In this document: piece by piece, positions 45,518 to 54,302 of the stretch
Layout: the number at the start of each line of letters is the position of its first letter
Position numbering within the stretch: position 1 is the stretch's first letter
Assembly: GCA_963767715.1 (NCBI GenBank)
Contig: CAVYFA010000008.1
Coordinates: 282,733-346,732 of the forward strand
Source: CAVSXS01 sp963767715
Lineage (GTDB): Bacteria; Chloroflexota; Ktedonobacteria; Ktedonobacterales; Ktedonobacteraceae
Reading direction: 5' to 3'
DNA length: 64,000 nt
Notes under the pieces: model-generated
What the model was told of the DNA's origin: nothing
The model's input: the letters and a program-made list of their open reading frames with translations, nothing else
The model's database searches: none
Made by a program: the position numbers and the translations under genes

Positions 45518-47246
45518 ATGGTTGAACAACAGAAATTGAAGGCGGATCTTTTCCTGCTTCACGCGCCGAGCGTTTATGACTTTCGTGAACGCGACGATAT
45601 GCTTTTCGCCTACCTCAGCGACTCAGACAGCGTGAATGTCACCTCCATCTACGAGATGTATCCGCTTGGCTTCTTTGCTATCAAACAGCGCTTGCGCGAG
45701 CACGGTTTCCAGGCAGACATCGTGAATATTGCTTCGCTTATGTTGATGCATCCTCAACTCGATGTGGATGCGTTGCTTGGCAGGCTTGAGGCCCCCGTAT
45801 TCGGATTTGATCTTCATTGGATGGCGCATTGCCACGGTTCAATTGAAATTGCCAAAAGAGTGAAAGCCATCCACCCGGAGTCCCTGGTTATTTTTGGAGG
45901 GATTTCATCCACCTATTATGCCGACCAGCTCATTCAGTATCCTGACGTTGACATAGTTGTCAAAGGCTACGATACGCTCGAGCCGGTAACGATGCTTATG
46001 GAAGCCGTCAAGCGGGGTGAGCGCACCTTCAATCACATCCCGAACCTGGTGTTTAAAACGCATGCTTCGGAGGTTGTCGATACGGGATTTACCCATAAAC
46101 CCATGAAGCAATTACAACGATGCCACCCTCGATTGGTCCTATTATCGAGAGAAAAAGATCGTCGGAAGTCAGTCCAAACTCATCATGACACTCCCCAATA
46201 CTGGGTGTGCGTATGATTGCCCGTTCTGTGGTGGTTCGCGTTACGCGACAAACAAGATCATGGGAATCAAGAAAACGCTGGTCACAAAAGACAATCAGCG
46301 GGTTATCAACGAACTGCGGACGATGGGAGATATCGCCAGAACTACCTCCATCTATGCGCTCCAGTGCTACTCTGAGACCAAGGCCCGTCTCCATCAATTT
46401 CTGGACGGTGTCCGGGAAATGGGTTATAAAAGTGTCTTTTTTGAGACGTTTAACCTGTACGACCAGGATACCCTGGAGAAAATGGCGCGATCGACAGACG
46501 CCTACATTATGCTCTCGCCGCAGTCGCACGATCCGGTCATAAGTAAACTGTCCGGGCGGGGTACCTACTCGATGGCTGAGATGGAAGAGTGGATATCGAG
46601 GGCATTGGATACCGGTATCGCTGGTGTGATGATCTGGTTCTTCATTGGGATGCCCCGGCAGACTTCCAATTCTGTACTTGATTCTATTGCGTACAGTGCA
46701 TATCTCTTGCGCAAGTTCCGTGGGAAGCGGGTTCTGCCTCTTATCTGCCCAATGGTTCCTTTCCTCGATCCAGGATCGCGCTTCTTCGAAGAGCCGCAGA
46801 AACATGGGTACCGCATCTTCCATAAGACACTCGAAGAACACCGGCGAGCAATGGTCGATCCGATCTGGTACAGGCGGTTGAACTATGAAACAGAGTGGAT
46901 GTCGAGGCAGCAGATACAGGCCGTCACCTATGAATCGATTACGAGACTGGTGACGGTCAAGGGCGAATATGGCGTCTTGCCCTCGGGGCTGTGCAGTGTG
47001 ATATTGAAAACGATTGACGATACAAAAATTCTTCTCGCCGAGATGGAACAGGCGCTCAGATTGGATGGCAGGCTTCCAGGGGACCTGCGCGAGGCTATTC
47101 GCAGCTATAATCGGAAGATGCTGGCATACTCAAGCGATCAAATTACCCCGATGCCCCGCCCCTTTGGGGGAAGATGGTACGATGATTTTACTATACCACA
47201 GAGCATGATTAACGAACTTGTGGCGGACCCTGCCCCGGTTGATTAG
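45518..47246 (+). pseudogene. B12-binding radical SAM protein, one frameshift
   Basis: Joined, about 576 residues. The N-terminal part resembles a cobalamin-binding Rossmann domain (YPLGFFAIKQRLREHGFQAD; VFGFDLHWMAHCHGSIEIAK; VIFGGISSTYYADQLI) but without a clear DxHxxG. The radical SAM cluster motif CAYDCPFC (CxxxCxxC) follows, then a TIM-barrel half. The frame shifts near 46105; the right frame from there reads NDATLDWSYYREKKIVGSQS into MTLPNTGCAYDCPFC. Start ATG 45518 has AGGAGG 8 nt upstream. Such enzymes methylate unactivated carbons or rearrange substrates; the reaction here is unknown. The stop codon coincides with the edge of the IS607 insertion. Confidence 0.78.
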
Positions 47247-47296
47247 CCACCGTTGCTAAAATCTACTGTTTTGGGCACTATCGCTAGTATCCTCAG

Positions 47297-49060
47297 TCAG
47301 CCACACAAGCGAAGCATGCTATCTGTGGCATAGGAGGAATGAAGCTTTACAGCCTTGCGCCAACCATTCACGTAGATCTTTCCTGCATAAAGCAAGTGGT
47401 TCCGGGGAACCATCGGCGGCAACCGTAGCGCCGACCCGCTTCCCATATAAGAAAGCGGTTTGACTGCTTTGTCGGCAATCGAAGCGTGATAAAAGCAACC
47501 TGTTGTCAGGTAATGGGTGATGAAAGCCGCGCCTAGGCGCGCGATGTTGAGTGCGGCTGCATAGTCTCTCGCGCCGTTCCAGCCGCAGGAGGGGCAGGTC
47601 AGCCACGCTCCCCAGTCCTCTGCCTGAGCAAGATGCTCGGGGGAGCGGTAGGTAGCAGCGGAAGCCCCGCAATGGGGGCAGGTATGCGAGGTCTTGCGCG
47701 GCTGCTGCCATTCCAGGCGGACACCAGCCAGAAAACATTTGTAGCGCAGAACGCGCCATACGTCGCCTCGCACTTGCGAATTGTTGCGCCAATTTCTCCA
47801 CCTGCCCTTCGCATCGCGTCCACGCCCGGTCGTTTTCAGGGACTTGAGGGACTCCCCTGCGATCAAACGGCATCCCGCGGCCGTTGTCAACAGGAGCAGC
47901 ACATTGGCAGCCAGGTGGGCCAGATCGTGGTTTCTGGCTTCGTACTTGCGCCAACAGTGGGCAATTTCTCTGCGCAACCCCTTGAGTTTTTTTCTCGCTG
48001 GCTCACCTCGGGGATCACCTTCTGGAAAGCTGCCTTGCCGGGCTTCCAGCTTAGCTACTTTCTTATTGAGCAGATCGATCTGCCTCCTCGTGCGGGCTTG
48101 TCGTCCATCAAAGCCGCCCGTGTCTAAGAAGAAAGGGCGTCCGATCTGATGGCCATCCAGGTCAACCACCGTGGCAGTCACCAGCGTCCGCACTCCCCAA
48201 TCGAAGCCGAGAACGGGCTGCATCTCTTCCCATGGCGGCGGTGCTTCGACTCCCACTTGCACGGTGAAGTCGAGGACGGCGTAGCGTGTCCCATCGGCAT
48301 CACGGACTTCGCGTAACGTCGGCGCAAGGGCTTCTCCCTGTTTCAAGCGAGCAAGGACAGGATCGGGCAGAGGCAGTTGCATCGCCTTCTCACGCCATGT
48401 GCGCGACCAGTCACCCAGGCTATCGGGAGTACGGATGGCGAGCGAGATCGTTTTCTGCTCCAGATCCAGGGACATCCGATAGGATTGGCCCATCTCGGGA
48501 CCGTCATCGCCAGCATAGGGCAAGATGCCTGTTTTCAACACCGGGATAGTCTGCATCTGTTCATAGGTCTTGGGGAACCAACCATTGGCCAGATAGAAAT
48601 TACACGCTTGTTCGATTAGGCTTTGGAGTTCAACGGCGTTGCCTCCATCCGAGTTTGCCTCTCGCAGATCACTCAGCGCTTGCTTGATCGCTTTGCGATT
48701 CTTGCCTGCCCGCTTGGTCTCGGTCTTGGGCTGGATCATTCCCTGCTCGAGAATGGGCAAGATCAGCAGAAACTGTTTCTTGCGCTCAGCTTGTCCACGG
48801 AGAATGCGGCCGGCCTGCTCGGCTTCGCACCTCCATTGCCGATGACCGTGAGAAACCTGCGGCACCATCATCTCTTCCACCTGCTTGTAGGCAAACCTGG
48901 TTATGCGCGCACCAAACTCATCGAGTCGTGGCCACAATGAGGTAATCACAGTGTTGATCATCTCCCTGGATACATCCAGGAGGCGAAGTGCATCCGGCTG
49001 GGCTGCATCGGGTAAGCGCAACGGATAACTTAGGGATTGTTGATCACGTCCTGAGCGCAT
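47297..49060 (-). CDS. tnpB: TnpB RNA-guided nuclease-like protein (long form, 587 aa)
   Basis: All three RuvC acids are visible: Asp in VLGFDWGVRTL (about residue 287), Glu in LIAGESLKSL (about 402) and Asp in NGARDYAAALNIARLG (about 498). A four-Cys zinc ribbon (CPHCGAS...CPSCGWN) lies between the last two. TnpB proteins are RNA-guided DNA nucleases that help IS elements persist; the guide RNA normally comes from the element's 3' end. At 587 aa it is well above the usual 350-450, with an extended N-terminal region (about 1-280) and an 80-residue C-terminal tail. Confidence 0.9.
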   Translation of the reverse strand: MRSGRDQQSLSYPLRLPDAAQPDALRLLDVSREMINTVITSLWPRLDEFGARITRFAYKQVEEMMVPQVSHGHRQWRCEAEQAGRILRGQAERKKQFLLILPILEQGMIQPKTETKRAGKNRKAIKQALSDLREANSDGGNAVELQSLIEQACNFYLANGWFPKTYEQMQTIPVLKTGILPYAGDDGPEMGQSYRMSLDLEQKTISLAIRTPDSLGDWSRTWREKAMQLPLPDPVLARLKQGEALAPTLREVRDADGTRYAVLDFTVQVGVEAPPPWEEMQPVLGFDWGVRTLVTATVVDLDGHQIGRPFFLDTGGFDGRQARTRRQIDLLNKKVAKLEARQGSFPEGDPRGEPARKKLKGLRREIAHCWRKYEARNHDLAHLAANVLLLLTTAAGCRLIAGESLKSLKTTGRGRDAKGRWRNWRNNSQVRGDVWRVLRYKCFLAGVRLEWQQPRKTSHTCPHCGASAATYRSPEHLAQAEDWGAWLTCPSCGWNGARDYAAALNIARLGAAFITHYLTTGCFYHASIADKAVKPLSYMGSGSALRLPPMVPRNHLLYAGKIYVNGWRKAVKLHSSYATDSMLRLCG

Positions 49061-49674
49061 TTGAGGAGTGCCTTTTGCTTGGGCGAGCGCATGCCATACA
49101 ATCGACCAGAAACCGAAGCGATAGTGGCCAGAAGATCATCGGTCAATTCCTGCTCTGCTGTTTTTTCTTGTTCGGGGGAGAGGATCGTGAGCGTCACGCC
49201 GAAACTATCAAACAAGGTCTCCAGGTACTCTTGTCCGCATCGCGTCAACCGATCGCCATAGGTCACGACAACTTCTCCCACCCGATCTTCACACACCAGC
49301 TTCAAGAGTCGCTGTAACTGTCTGCGACCTGCCTTGAGGCCAGAACCAATATCGGAGAGCACCAGTGTTTTACGCCCTGCTCGCTCAGCCTTTGCCCACC
49401 CTTGCAAGCGTTCAAGCTGGGTGTCCAGGTCATCTTTTTGTCCCTGCTCGCTTACCCGCCCATAAAGTATCAGGAGCCGCTCATTTGTCGAGCCGCGCAC
49501 ACGCTCGATTTCACTGCGAGGAATACGCGCTTCCAGTCCGATGCGCACTGCCTGGATCTTTCCAAGCTTGATCCAACGCCGGACGGTGAAAGGATGCAGC
49601 CCCAACTCATATGCTGCTGCTCCCACCCGCAACAGTTTGGGCTTTCTGGAGCCCTCAGATTTCTGTCTTGCCAT
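49030..49674 (-). CDS. tnpA: IS607 serine recombinase transposase TnpA
   Basis: A 214-residue protein. The N-terminal MerR-like helix-turn-helix (VGAAAYELGLHPFTVRRWIKLGKI) recognises the ends. The resolvase-type catalytic domain starts LLILYGRVSEQGQKDDLDTQLE, with the nucleophile Ser in GRVSEQGQ, and contains SDIGSGLKAGR and VVVTYGDRLTRCG. IS607 TnpA catalyses insertion without strict target sequence and without normal target duplication. Upstream of tnpB and overlapping it. Confidence 0.92.
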   Translation of the reverse strand: MARQKSEGSRKPKLLRVGAAAYELGLHPFTVRRWIKLGKIQAVRIGLEARIPRSEIERVRGSTNERLLILYGRVSEQGQKDDLDTQLERLQGWAKAERAGRKTLVLSDIGSGLKAGRRQLQRLLKLVCEDRVGEVVVTYGDRLTRCGQEYLETLFDSFGVTLTILSPEQEKTAEQELTDDLLATIASVSGRLYGMRSPKQKALLKCAQDVINNP

Positions 49675-49765
49675 ACTGTAGATAGTATAAGGTAATTACA
49701 GAAAAAAAGCAATTGTTAGCCACCCTTTTCTCCGCTTCCGCCACTTGATAAAAGAGAGTCAGAGT

Positions 49766-49813
49766 ACAAAAACCAGGCCAATCCTCCCGTTGAAACTTCA
49801 CAGAGGATTGGCC
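49766..49813 (-). terminator. Intrinsic terminator after the LuxR-type gene
   Basis: GGCCAATCCTC (49776-49786) and GAGGATTGGCC (49803-49813) form a perfect 11-bp stem. On the minus strand it is followed by TGGTTTTTG, a U-run. It lies 60 nt after the stop of the regulator gene, so it ends that transcript. Confidence 0.75.
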
Positions 49814-49872
49814 ATGGTACGGGCTTCCGACCCACAACTGCCAGGCGCTCGCAGCACCTGGACTGGAATGCC

Positions 49873-50637
49873 TTAGGAGGCCGCTCGCCGATGGATGAAA
49901 TAGGCTGCTTCTGTGCGGTTGTGCGCCCCCAGCTTGCTTAAAATACTCTGCACGTGTTTTTGCACGGTCTTTTCTGAAATACGCAGCCCCTCGGCTATGT
50001 CGCGATCACGATATCCCTGGCTGATCAATTGAAGGACCTCACGCTCTCGTGCCGTCAGTTGCGCGAGTCCATTGAATGCATGATCACGCAGGAGCCCCCG
50101 ACGGCTTGAGCCATTTTCAGAGCCCCAGAGCGGCATCGCTTCAGCACGTAAGCGTTGCACCACGCGTGTCAAGAGCGCCGGACGAAGGACAAATTCGCCG
50201 CGGCAGATCCTCTGTATCATGTTCATTATTTCGCCTGGATCAACGTCTTGCTTGGAACGGTAGCCCTGTGCTCCTGCCATAATCGTGGCAAACGCTTCCT
50301 GCTCATCTTCAACATCGGAGAGCGCCAGAATACGGGAATCGGGCGAGAGTTTTCTCAAGCGGCGTATTTCCGCGATACCGTCGTGGCTTGCAATACCCAT
50401 ATCCAACCAGACAATATCGGGAAGCAGTTTTGTAACTTGCTCCTCAGCTCTGGCGTAATCATTCACTGCGACGACCTGCTTAATCTCTGCTTGGGAAGTC
50501 AAGACCTGGCTAATCGCCGCGCAGATCAATGCATGGTCATCTACCACCAGCACTGATACTGAGCCTATTAACGAAGTTGCAGTCTGGGCCACCGAAATAC
50601 TTTCCATAAATTCTTGATCGAGAAGTCGGTAAGACAT
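49873..50637 (-). CDS. NarL/LuxR-type response regulator
   Basis: A 254-residue response regulator. The receiver domain is VSVLVVDDHALICAA (acidic pocket), DIVWLDMGIASHDG (phosphoacceptor Asp) and RILALSDVEDEQEAFATI. The C-terminal GerE/LuxR helix-turn-helix is LTAREREVLQLISQGYRDRDIAEGL and ISEKTVQKHVQSILSKLGAHNR. I start at ATG 50637 with GGGGGAG upstream; an earlier in-frame ATG at 50721 adds 28 residues. No histidine kinase is adjacent. It could control the island's shared promoters, but that is a guess. A degenerate paralogue lies at 61.2 kb. Confidence 0.9.
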   Translation of the reverse strand: MSYRLLDQEFMESISVAQTATSLIGSVSVLVVDDHALICAAISQVLTSQAEIKQVVAVNDYARAEEQVTKLLPDIVWLDMGIASHDGIAEIRRLRKLSPDSRILALSDVEDEQEAFATIMAGAQGYRSKQDVDPGEIMNMIQRICRGEFVLRPALLTRVVQRLRAEAMPLWGSENGSSRRGLLRDHAFNGLAQLTAREREVLQLISQGYRDRDIAEGLRISEKTVQKHVQSILSKLGAHNRTEAAYFIHRRAAS

Positions 50638-51392
50638 CGGAAGATCTCCCCCTAAACTAGGCGCTTGAAACGAGGACGAACTACAATGTAATTCATAATA
50701 CCCCACTACGCTGTACATCAAGAAGGCCTGAAAGGGCGCTTGATTCTGTTTTATCCCCCTCGCGCACGTGCTTTACAAAGCAATCGAAGCAATTCTTAGA
50801 TTAACATATATCTATTCGATTTGCAATGCCAGCATTACAGGAAAATTACCTAGTACAAAATCATTACTATTAAATTAACATTAAATTGAATGAAAAAGTG
50901 GTTATAGCATCATTAAAGCAGTAAAACAAGCCATAGTCTTGCCGCTACGATGGGTTAGAAGCGTTTTGTGAGAAGCGGCAAGAGCACATGGTGCTTCATC
51001 AGGAAGGACTTGGGCAAAGGATAACGGGGGGGAAGCTATGCGCTTTGGCCCAACTCCTCATGGTCATGCTAAAAAATCCCCACATTCTTAAGTTGATGAT
51101 GTTATCCAACGGTAACGTCTAGCGGAGCACTTGGCGTATCACTGGTAGAGAATTTAGCCTGGACGTTGACTCGAAATTACCAGGGGACTCGTATCTGCTA
51201 CCTGGTCAAAAATCATCATAGACAATATGAATATACCATCAGGGAATGGAGAGGTCAACCCCAGAAAAGAAGTACGTAGAATTACTACGTCCAGGGTATC
51301 TTTGAGCGGGAAGAAACACTCCTGAAACCCTTCGTGCTTTCATGCTTGCTCATTCGCACCGCTCTTGCTAGACTAATTATGGTGGATAGGGG
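50638..51392. other. Long non-coding gap before the NRPS gene
   Basis: A 755-nt AT-richer stretch without a credible gene. It holds a long inverted repeat (50937-50983), a smaller adjacent one (AGCAC/GTGCT at 50983-50995) and presumably promoters for both flanking genes. The shared island promoter is not present in it. Confidence 0.55.
50937..50983. repeat. 10-bp perfect inverted repeat in the NRPS upstream region
   Basis: TCTTGCCGCT (50937-50946) and AGCGGCAAGA (50974-50983) are perfect complements across 27 nt. With no U-run it is more likely a regulator site or a structured leader than a terminator. Confidence 0.5.
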
Positions 51393-54230
51393 ATGGAAAG
51401 TATTCATGCTTATTTGCTCAATCGGATAAGATATATGGAATTCAATGAACAGGGCTTGCCAGCCCAGGACGCCGACGATGCGATGTGGCGACTTCAGGAG
51501 CCGCATAAGAGGGTGAGTGAGGATCATCTAGCCTATTGGAAGCGGCAACTAGAAGGGGCTCCTGTAGCCCTGGATTTATTTACCGACCACCCGCGCTCTC
51601 CGACTCCAGCATTGAACTGCTCTCGGCTTTGCTTTGCGTTACCACAGCCATTATCGGCTGCGCTCAAAACGCTGAGCGGGCAAGAGGGAATCAGCTTGTT
51701 CACACTTTTGCTGGCAGCTTTTGAGACTCTGCTCTATCGCTACACAGGACAAGATGACCTGCTAATCGGCACCAAAGGCATTGTACGCGCTGAGACCGGG
51801 TTGAATGACAGCCAAGATAAAGGATACGGTGCCGCCAGTCTCCTTGCGTTGCGGGCCAGGGTAGACGGAACCCTCCCCTTCCGAAAGTTGCTTGGGCTCC
51901 TCCGCAGCGTAATAGCAGAGGCATACGAGCACCAGGATGTGGCATTCGAGCAGGTAGTGGAAGCGTTGCGAGCGGAGCACGACGCGGGTCGTCATCCGCT
52001 GTTCCAGGTGATGTTCGTGCTGGATGACGAAACACCTCCAGAATCAGAAGGGCATGAGTTCAGACCGTCTTCTAAATGGATTGAGGGTATGGCGGGCATT
52101 GATCTCACGCTAGTTATACAGAGTGCGACCAGGGAGCTGAGAGGGTGGTTCGAGTACAATGCCGATTTATTCGAGGAGGCGACCATCGCAAGAATGGCGG
52201 GCCATTGGCAGAGCTTGTTGGAAGGCATCGTGGAAGATCCCTCCCTGCAACTTTCAGCGTTACCGCTTTTGACGGAGGAGGAGAGGCGGCAAGTTCTGGT
52301 GGACTGGAACGACACCGCAGCCGACTATTCCATAGATACGTGTATTCACCAGTTGTTCGAGGCCCAGGTGGAACGCACTCCGGATGCAATTGCGCTGGTC
52401 TACGAGGAGACAGAACTGACCTACCGGGAACTGAATCGGCGGGCGAATCAGTTGGCCCATCACTTGCAGCAACTCGGTGTGAAGCCGGATACGCTGGTTG
52501 GCCTCTGCCTGGAACGTTCTCCGGAAATGATCGTCGGGCTCCTGGGCATTCTCAAGGCGGGAGGAGCCTATGTCCCCCTCGATCCTACCTACCCTGCTGA
52601 GCGCCTCGCCTTCATGCTCACAGATGCCGGGGTTTCGGTGCTTCTCACCCAACGGCACTTACCTGCGGGTGAGTTCAAAGACGGTGTGAAGGTCCTCCAC
52701 CTCGACGAGTATCGGGAGGCGATTAGCGGGAAAAGCGAGGAGAATCCTGTAAGCGGCGTGCTTGCAAGGAATGCCGCCTATGTCATCTATACGTCCGGGT
52801 CAACGGGAACTCCGAAGGGTGTAGTGGTCGAGCACAGGTCATTAGTAAACTATGCTGAGGCCGCTGGCGCTGCTTATACGCTCGGAGCGGCCGACCGGGT
52901 GCTGCAATTTGCTCCGCTCAGTTTTGATGCGAGCGCTGAGGAGATATACCCCTGTCTTGTGCGAGGAGCAACGCTCGTGCTGCGCACCTCTTCTATGGTC
53001 GATTCGATCCCTCTGTTCCTGAAGAAGTGTCGAGATTTGAAGCTGACGGTGCTGGGGCTACCCACGGCGTACTGGCACGAACTGGCAAGGAAGGTTGCTG
53101 CCGACGCACTCCCGCTGCCGCCCTCATTGCGCCTGGTGATTATCGGTGGGGAAAGGGCGCTGCCGGAATTGGTGTCGGCGTGGCAGAAGCATGTGAGTCC
53201 AGAGGTCCAGCTTGTCAACACGTATGGTCCAACTGAAGCGACCATCGTTGCAACGATGTACCGGGTGCCGGGCTCGGCAAAAGCGGGCGCTCCACTGCGC
53301 GAGGTGCCGATTGGGCGCCCTATCCCAAACACTCAGGTGTACCTGCTGGATCGCTATCTGAATAGTGTGTCCATCGGCGTGCCGGGCGAGTTGCATATCG
53401 GCGGAGCCGGGCTGGCGAGGGAGTATCTGAACCGGCCCGAAATGACGGCAGGGAAGTTCATCTCAAATCCGTATAGCGACGAGCCAGGGGCGCGCCTCTA
53501 CAAAACGGGGGACCTGGTGCGCTACTTGCCCACAGGTGACATTGAGTTCCTCGGGCGCCTTGACCAGCAGGTGAAAGTACGCGGCTTCCGCATTGAACTG
53601 GGTGAGGTCGAGACGGCGCTGAGAAAGCATCCACACGTTCAGGAGGCGCTGGTGCTGGCTCGCGAGGACGTGACGGGCGGTAAAAGCCTGGTTGGATATG
53701 TGGTTCCAAAAGGTGAATTTGTTTTGACGAGCAGCAACTTGCGCCTCTTTATGCAGGAGCAATTGCCCGATTACATGGTTCCTGCCGCCTTCGTATTTCT
53801 GGAGACCCTCCCCCTTACGCCAAGCGGTAAAGTAGATCGCCGCGCACTGCCCGCGCCCGAACAGACCAGGTCAGCAGCGGCAGAGGGCTTTGTAGCTCCG
53901 ACGCTTCCGGTGCACCAGCAACTTGTGGATATCTGGGAAGACCTGTTAGCGGTGAGGCCTATTGGGATACGCGATAACTTTTTCGAACTGGGAGGGCATT
54001 CTTTGCTGGCTGTACGCCTTGTCGATCGCATTGAACAGGTGTGGGGCAAGAAGATTGCTGCATCTACACTGCTGGCCGGGCCCACCATCGAGCAGTTATC
54101 CGTCGCGCTGGTACAGCCAGAGCCTCCTACCTCCAGGTCTGTGCCCGGGGTGGTCTCCTCGAACCGATCCAGGCGCGCTTCTTCAATCAAGTCTCTCTGG
54201 TCAAACCTCATAAGCAAGCGAGATCAATAA
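51393..54230 (+). CDS. NRPS module: C-terminal half of a condensation domain, adenylation domain, carrier domain
   Basis: A 945-residue non-ribosomal peptide synthetase piece. The start corresponds to the part of a condensation domain after the catalytic HHxxxDG motif (HLAYWKRQL, HQDVAFEQVVEAL, HPLFQVMFVL), so the catalytic half is absent. The adenylation domain has YVIYTSGSTGTPKGVVVEH, FDASAEEIYPCL, NTYGPTEATIVATMY, LYKTGDLVRYLPTG and SGKVDRRALP. The carrier Ser lies in FFELGGHSLLAVRL. No thioesterase or reductase follows. Reading pocket residues by eye gives roughly D-A-E-G-I-G-T-I-V-K; the Glu hints at a basic or polar amino acid, with low certainty. The ribosome site is weak. Confidence 0.9.
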   Translation: MESIHAYLLNRIRYMEFNEQGLPAQDADDAMWRLQEPHKRVSEDHLAYWKRQLEGAPVALDLFTDHPRSPTPALNCSRLCFALPQPLSAALKTLSGQEGISLFTLLLAAFETLLYRYTGQDDLLIGTKGIVRAETGLNDSQDKGYGAASLLALRARVDGTLPFRKLLGLLRSVIAEAYEHQDVAFEQVVEALRAEHDAGRHPLFQVMFVLDDETPPESEGHEFRPSSKWIEGMAGIDLTLVIQSATRELRGWFEYNADLFEEATIARMAGHWQSLLEGIVEDPSLQLSALPLLTEEERRQVLVDWNDTAADYSIDTCIHQLFEAQVERTPDAIALVYEETELTYRELNRRANQLAHHLQQLGVKPDTLVGLCLERSPEMIVGLLGILKAGGAYVPLDPTYPAERLAFMLTDAGVSVLLTQRHLPAGEFKDGVKVLHLDEYREAISGKSEENPVSGVLARNAAYVIYTSGSTGTPKGVVVEHRSLVNYAEAAGAAYTLGAADRVLQFAPLSFDASAEEIYPCLVRGATLVLRTSSMVDSIPLFLKKCRDLKLTVLGLPTAYWHELARKVAADALPLPPSLRLVIIGGERALPELVSAWQKHVSPEVQLVNTYGPTEATIVATMYRVPGSAKAGAPLREVPIGRPIPNTQVYLLDRYLNSVSIGVPGELHIGGAGLAREYLNRPEMTAGKFISNPYSDEPGARLYKTGDLVRYLPTGDIEFLGRLDQQVKVRGFRIELGEVETALRKHPHVQEALVLAREDVTGGKSLVGYVVPKGEFVLTSSNLRLFMQEQLPDYMVPAAFVFLETLPLTPSGKVDRRALPAPEQTRSAAAEGFVAPTLPVHQQLVDIWEDLLAVRPIGIRDNFFELGGHSLLAVRLVDRIEQVWGKKIAASTLLAGPTIEQLSVALVQPEPPTSRSVPGVVSSNRSRRASSIKSLWSNLISKRDQ

Positions 54231-54302
54231 TCGTTTTTCTCCTGGGGCGAGTGTAAAAGAATATGTTATACTTCTTCTGAATATGTGAAAGGAGTCACGG
54301 AG

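Larger units (their letters stand above)
47252..49724 (-). mobile_element. IS607-family element A (tnpA + long tnpB)
   Basis: A serine-recombinase gene and a tnpB gene overlap by 31 nt, as in IS607 elements. The 9-bp sequence TTAGCCACC occurs at 47243-47251 and again at 49716-49724, marking the likely edges and an element of about 2.47 kb. No terminal inverted repeats are evident, as expected for IS607. The left copy contains the stop codon of the radical SAM gene. Confidence 0.75.

Noticed and set aside
46089..46841. 250-residue open frame opposite the radical SAM gene
   Set aside because: It covers the CxxxCxxC region in antisense and shows no motif of its own.
47243..49724. Calling the TTAGCCACC repeats a target-site duplication
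   Set aside because: IS607 recombinases do not normally create 9-bp duplications; chance or a shared core sequence is as likely, so it is reported only as an edge marker.
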